Below, in pieces: positions 12,901-18,972 of a DNA stretch of 64,000 nucleotides. The notes below the pieces were generated by a model, which was given only the letters and a program-made list of their open reading frames with translations, had not been told where the DNA came from and ran no database searches. Position 1 is the stretch's first letter; every line of letters begins with the position of its first letter. Source of the DNA: Atrina japonica (Eukaryota > Mollusca > Bivalvia > Pterioida > Pinnidae); the NCBI GenBank assembly GCA_030159075.1, contig BROG01000263.1, positions 62,001-126,000 on the forward strand, given 5' to 3'. Position numbers and translations under genes: made by a program.

Positions 12901-15900
12901 CAGTATATATATATATATATATACAGGGCTTTTTCTATAGTATTCATGGGGCCTGATTTCGGCCCCACTCCCAATGCAAAATGCATACATTTTTCCCAAT
13001 TTGATGAAAAAATTCCCAATTTGATGTTGAGCTCATGACTGTAATGGAAAAAAAAAACAATGATGTATGGGGAAATGCATTTAAAAATGCATTTAGATTT
13101 CCATGTGTGCACACAATTTTTCCCAATATGACACAAATTCAAGTTAAAATTCCAAATTGTGTTGCCAGTGTCATTTTCCCAAAATTGACAGGAGTTTGGT
13201 AGTTTAAGATAGGTACCACTGTATCATAGGTGTCCACATTTAATGTTTATGGTGTCCGTGCCAACATATTGAGAGTTGTTACTGTGACACAGTACAGTGA
13301 TGCAAAGGACTCTGATGTCTTTCACTACTTGTGCCAAGAACATGGTGTGGGAACAGTCCCCACCCGTGATGAAAATTTTAAGGGATGAACCGAGTCAAAA
13401 TGTGTACATGTAGTATGAACAACTTTCAGCGATTACAAATCGTCTGTATTCTGAAATGGTACAAAAAACAATTCTTTTTTTCTCCTAATTTCAAAAGTTC
13501 AATGTACCCATGCCCTCTTGACTGGGGCCAAATTTAACACTCAGGAATTTATACATCTTCAGCAAAATTTGAGAACAAGACTTAAATTTTGGAAAACTAG
13601 GAATAATTTTTTCAACAAGAAAAATAACTTTAATTTCATTCTCCATATTTATTCCTCAGAGACCTGGAATCATTGAAACATGTCATAACACTAAATAAAC
13701 AAAAATATTTAATATTGATCTTACACATTGTAAGTAGTTATTCTAACTGAAAACGTGTCATTACGTTGATCTAATGAACATGTCAAAATTGTCAATACAA
13801 ATTGATTAATCTATCGTGTCTAACCAACAACAGAATATATCTGAATTGATTTCTTTTCAGTTATTTTTTTCAATAACTAGGTTAGGTTTTATCAATTATG
13901 TTTTCTGAATAATTGAGCAAAACATAACCTTACATTTAAGTGAACTATTGGAGTTATTAAAAATTATTTACCTTGCAATATCAAATTTGAAGTAGCATAT
14001 TGGTTTCTGTGTGTCTGTCTGTTTGTCTGTCTGTCTATAACCTTGAGCTTCCTTATGACCTTTAAATTAAGCATGATAGGCTCTTTGTATTCAATAAAGT
14101 TATAGATAATTAAGTGATTTATGTATGCTAAAATCAATTGATTTACATACAGTGGAATATGTCTTAAAAGACCACTCCTGCAACTGAAATATGGTCTTAC
14201 AAGACAGGTGATCTCTTAAAAGAGGTGTTATTTAAAGGATTATTTAACCAAGTGGTTTTCAAAATGTGATCCCAGAAGACAGGTGGTCTTTAATGAGAGT
14301 GGTCTCACAGGACAGGTGGTCTTTTATGAGAGTGGTCTCATAAGACAGATGGTCTTTTATGAGAGTAGTCTCACAAGACAGGTGGTCTTTTATGAGAGTG
14401 GTCTCATAAGACAGGTGGTCTTTTATGAGAGTGGTCTTTTAAGAGAGTGGTCTCACAAGATAGGTGGTCTTTTATGAGAGTGGTTTCAGAAGACAGGTGA
14501 TCTTTTATGAGTACTCTCAGAAGACATATGGTCATTTATGAGAGTGGTCTAAAAAGACAGGTGATCTTAAATGAGTAGTCTCAGAAGACAGGTGGTCGTT
14601 TATGAGAGTGGTCTCAAAAGACAGGTGGACTTTTATGGGATTGGTCTTAGAAGACAGGTGGTTGTTTATGAGAGTGGTATCAAAAGACAGGTGATCTTTT
14701 ATGAGATGGGTCTCAGAAGACAGGCAATCTTTTATATGAGTAGTCTCAGAAGACAGGTGGTCCTCTATGACCGTGATCTCAGAAGACAGGTGGTCTTTTA
14801 TGAGAGTGGTCTTACAAGACAGGTGGTCTTTTGTAAGAGTGGTCTCATAAGACAGGTGGTCTTTTATAAGAGTGGTCTCACAGGACAGGTGATCTTTTAA
14901 GAGAGTGGTCTCACAAGATAGGTGGTCTTTTATGAGAGTGGTCTCACAAGACAGGTGGTCTTTTATTAGAGTGGTCTCACAAGACAGGTGGTCTTTTATG
15001 AGAGGGGTTTCAGGGATTTTCCAACTTATCATGTGGGGCCAAAATAAGGCCCCATTCCCAATGCAAAATTAATGCATTTTTTCCCAATTTGCAGTCAAAA
15101 TTTCTCAATTGAAATCAAATGACAATGAATTTGAAGAGATTCCTGACTTTTAACATACTTTGGTATATTTCTGGATATTCCAATTTCAATAAAATGTTGC
15201 TAAAATTCCCAATTCAAAAGGCCCAGCCCCATTCCCAAAAGAGTGTGGAAAATCCCTGGGTTTCACAAGACAGGTGATCTTTTATGATTACTCTCAGAAG
15301 ACACTTGGTCATTTATTAGAGTGGTCTCAAAAGACAGGTGATCTTATATGAGTTGTCTCAAAAGACAGATGGTCTTTTATGGGAGTGATCTCAGAAGACA
15401 GATGTTCTGATATGAGTGTGATCTCACAAGACAGGTGGTCATTTACGAGAGTGGTCTCAAAAGACAGGTGGATTTTTTTAAATTGGTCTTAGAAGACAGG
15501 TGATCTTTTATGAGTAGTCACAGAAGTCAGGTGCTCTTCTATGAGAGTGGTTTCACAAGACTTTTATTAGAGTGGTCTCACAAGACAGGTAGTCTTTTAT
15601 GAGAGTGGTTTCACAAGACAGGTGATCTTTTATGATTACTCTCAGAAGACATGTGGTCATTTATGAGAGTGGTCTCAAAAGACAGGTGATCTTATATGAC
15701 TAGTCTCAGAAGACAGGTGGTCTTTTATAAGAGTGATCTCAGAAGACAGGTGTTCTTATATGAGTGATCTCATAAGACAGGAGGTCATTTATGAGAGTGG
15801 TCTCAAAGACAGGTGGCCTTTTTTTAAATTGGTCTTAGAAGACAGGTGATCTTTTATGAGTAGTCACAGAAGACAGTTGGTCTTCTATGAGAGTGATCTC

Positions 15901-18240
15901 AAAAGACAGGTGGTCTCACAAGACAGGTGGTCTTTTATGAGTGGTCTCACAAGACAGGTGATCTTATATGAGTAGTCTCACAAGACAGGTGGTCTTTTAT
16001 GAGAGTAATCTCAGAAGACAGTGGTCTTATATGAGTGATTTCACAAGACAGGTGATCTTTTATTAGTAGTCTCAGAGGACAGGTGGTCATCTATGAGAGT
16101 GATCTCAGAAGACAGGTGGTCTTTTATGAAAGTGGTCTCACAAGACAGGTGATCTCTTATGAGTAATCTCAGAAGACAGGTGGTCTTTTATGAGTGTGAT
16201 CTCGCAAGACAGGTGATTTTTTATTAGTGGCCTCAGAAGACAGGTAGTCTTTTATGAGTGTAGTCTCACAAGACAGGTGATCTCTTATGAGTAATCTCAG
16301 AAGACAGGTAGTCTTTTATGAGTGTAGTCTCACAAGAGAGGTGGTATTTTATTAGTGGCCTCAGAAGACAGGTAGTCTTTTATGAGTGTAGTCTCACAAG
16401 ACAGGTGGTCTTTTATGAGTGTAGTCTCACAAGACAGGTGGTATTTTATGAGTGTAGTCTCACAAGACAGGTAGTCTTTTATGAGTGTAGTCTCACAAGA
16501 CAGGTGGTCTTTTATGAGTGTAGTCTCACAAGACAGGTGGTATTTTATAAAAGTGGTTCCTCAAGTGAGATCCAGCTGTATTCAATTTAAGAGTTGACAT
16601 AGACATAGAGGTCCACACATCTTTTTGAGACCACATTCTAAAAACCACTAAGTTAAATAATCCTTTAAAAATATATTTTGAGAGACCACCTGTTTTGTAA
16701 GACCAGTAGAGGAAAGGATGTTATTTCAAGGTGATTCCATTGTATTAGAATCAAGTCATTTATATATAGATGTAAGATTAGAATCAAGTCATTTATATAT
16801 ATTAGATTAGAATCAAGTCATTTATATATATTAGATTAGAATCAAGTCATTTATATATAGATGTAAGATTAGAATCAAGACATTTATATATATTAGATTA
16901 GAATCAAGACATTTATATATATTAGATTAGAATCAAGTCAATTATATATATTAGATTATAATCAAGCCATTTATATACATTTACAGTCTAACGCCGAGTT
17001 TTCGCTCGTAGGTACAAATGCCATGTCTCCCAATATTTTTACCAAGGCAAAAATCTGAATGTACATTTTGTAAATTCACTGATAAAATGTCTTGTAAGTA
17101 TTGGAATAGCATCAGAACACCAGTCATTCTGTTTATTGTTTTAAATAATTGTGTTGTTTTAGCCTTTATAGGGGATCTAAGATAAAACTGAGATACAAAC
17201 AGCCGACATAAATACTTTAACATTGATGGTCGCAAGTGTCGTAACAAGTGTCTGTAAAGAAGATTCAATCATTAAAACTACAACTTCAGAAACATTTCAA
17301 ATAATTTATAAATAAATATTTCTTACCAATATGCAATATCAGTTTCAATCTTTATTTTGTTTTCAAATTGATTAGTCCTATGGGTAAACGCAAGCCAAGC
17401 ATGTGTTACTGACTGTCCACAAGTTTGCAAACATCGAGGGGTGAGATACGGGAGGACAGGTGTAAAAATTATTTCACAATAATGATACTACAAAGTCATG
17501 TAAAATTAAATTTCCTCACCTGTGTAACTTGTTTTAAATTGATATATGTCACGTACAAAATTAAGACATTAACGGCTAGAAACAATAGTAGCTTTAACAA
17601 GCAATTTGATTATGATTAAAGCAATGTGCTACAGGTGCCCCATATCGGGCCCCATGCTATGGAAATCTAGCTCAAGACTCAAGGAGTTTGCAACAGACCA
17701 AAGTGTCAGATTTCTTCAAATCACAGTGACTTTTAGGACTAAAGATAATGTCAGTGAGCTAGCACTTACGTAATTTTCTCATTCCTATTAACGGGTGAAC
17801 AAATGTAGGTGTAAAATTAATGACATGAAGTAGGCTTCGTGAAGATCTAGATCTACACGTGATTTCAGTCATGCAGTTTGATATGAAGTAAAATCATATT
17901 TTTTTCATACATGCATGTATGTTAGGTCTATATTTCATATATTTCACCAGCACGGGCTTTATAATCCGCTGCTTTTACTTTTACTCATCAACTAATTAAA
18001 GTAACAACATGCCTGTGAACACATCTATGTTTCTTCAGTGACTTCTTCACTGAGAATGACCAGCATAACACTAGCTAAATTTTGAATTTATGGACATACT
18101 TTAACAATATAATCTATCATCTGGACCACCGATTTTCAGGACTTTTTATGTGTCTCTCATTCAGTCCAGATAATCAGAGCTAGACTGTATATATTAGATT
18201 AGAATCAAGACATTTATATATATTAGATTAGAATCAAGTC

Positions 18241-18339
<99 letters not shown>

Positions 18340-18412
18340 TTAGAATCCAGACATTTATATATATTAGATTAGAAGCAAGTCATTTATATATATATTAGAT
18401 TAGAAGCAAGTC

Positions 18413-18459
<47 letters not shown>

Positions 18460-18626
18460 TATATATATATTAGATTAGAAGCAAGTCAATTATATATTTT
18501 AGATTAGAATTAAGTCAATTGTATATACTAGATTAGAATCAAGTCAATTGTATATATTAGATTAGAATCAAGTCATTTATATTAGATTAGAATCAAGTCA
18601 ATTATATATATTAGATTAGAATCAAG

Positions 18627-18695
<69 letters not shown>

Positions 18696-18747
18696 ATATG
18701 AGATTAGAATCAAGTCATTTTATATATATTAGATTAGAATCAAGTCA

Positions 18748-18779
<32 letters not shown>

Positions 18780-18898
18780 GTATATATATATATATATATT
18801 AGATTAGAATCAAGTCATTTATAATATTAGATTAGAATCAAGACAATTATATATATTAGATTAGAAGCAAGTCATATATATTAGATTAGAAGCCAGTC

Positions 18899-18972
<74 letters not shown>

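Larger units (their letters stand above)
14148..16744. mobile_element. 2.6-kb inverted-repeat element filled with a 31-33 bp minisatellite
   Basis: The left end 'tacagtggaatatg' and right end '..gtgattccattgta' are inverted, TA at both edges. The match extends inward as imperfect arms of about 130 bp (14148-14277 and 16615-16744), including 'ggtcttacaagacaggtg' and 'aaaggattattta' on opposite strands. Everything between is tandem units (14278-16560), interrupted by a 248-bp MITE. The ends suggest a TA-duplicating Tc1/mariner or pogo type; that is inference. Confidence 0.72.

Noticed and set aside
14283..16590. Frames of 64-166 codons (QVVFYESGL and LSSETTLIKDH type repeats)
   Set aside because: Translations of the 31-33 bp minisatellite, on both strands at once.
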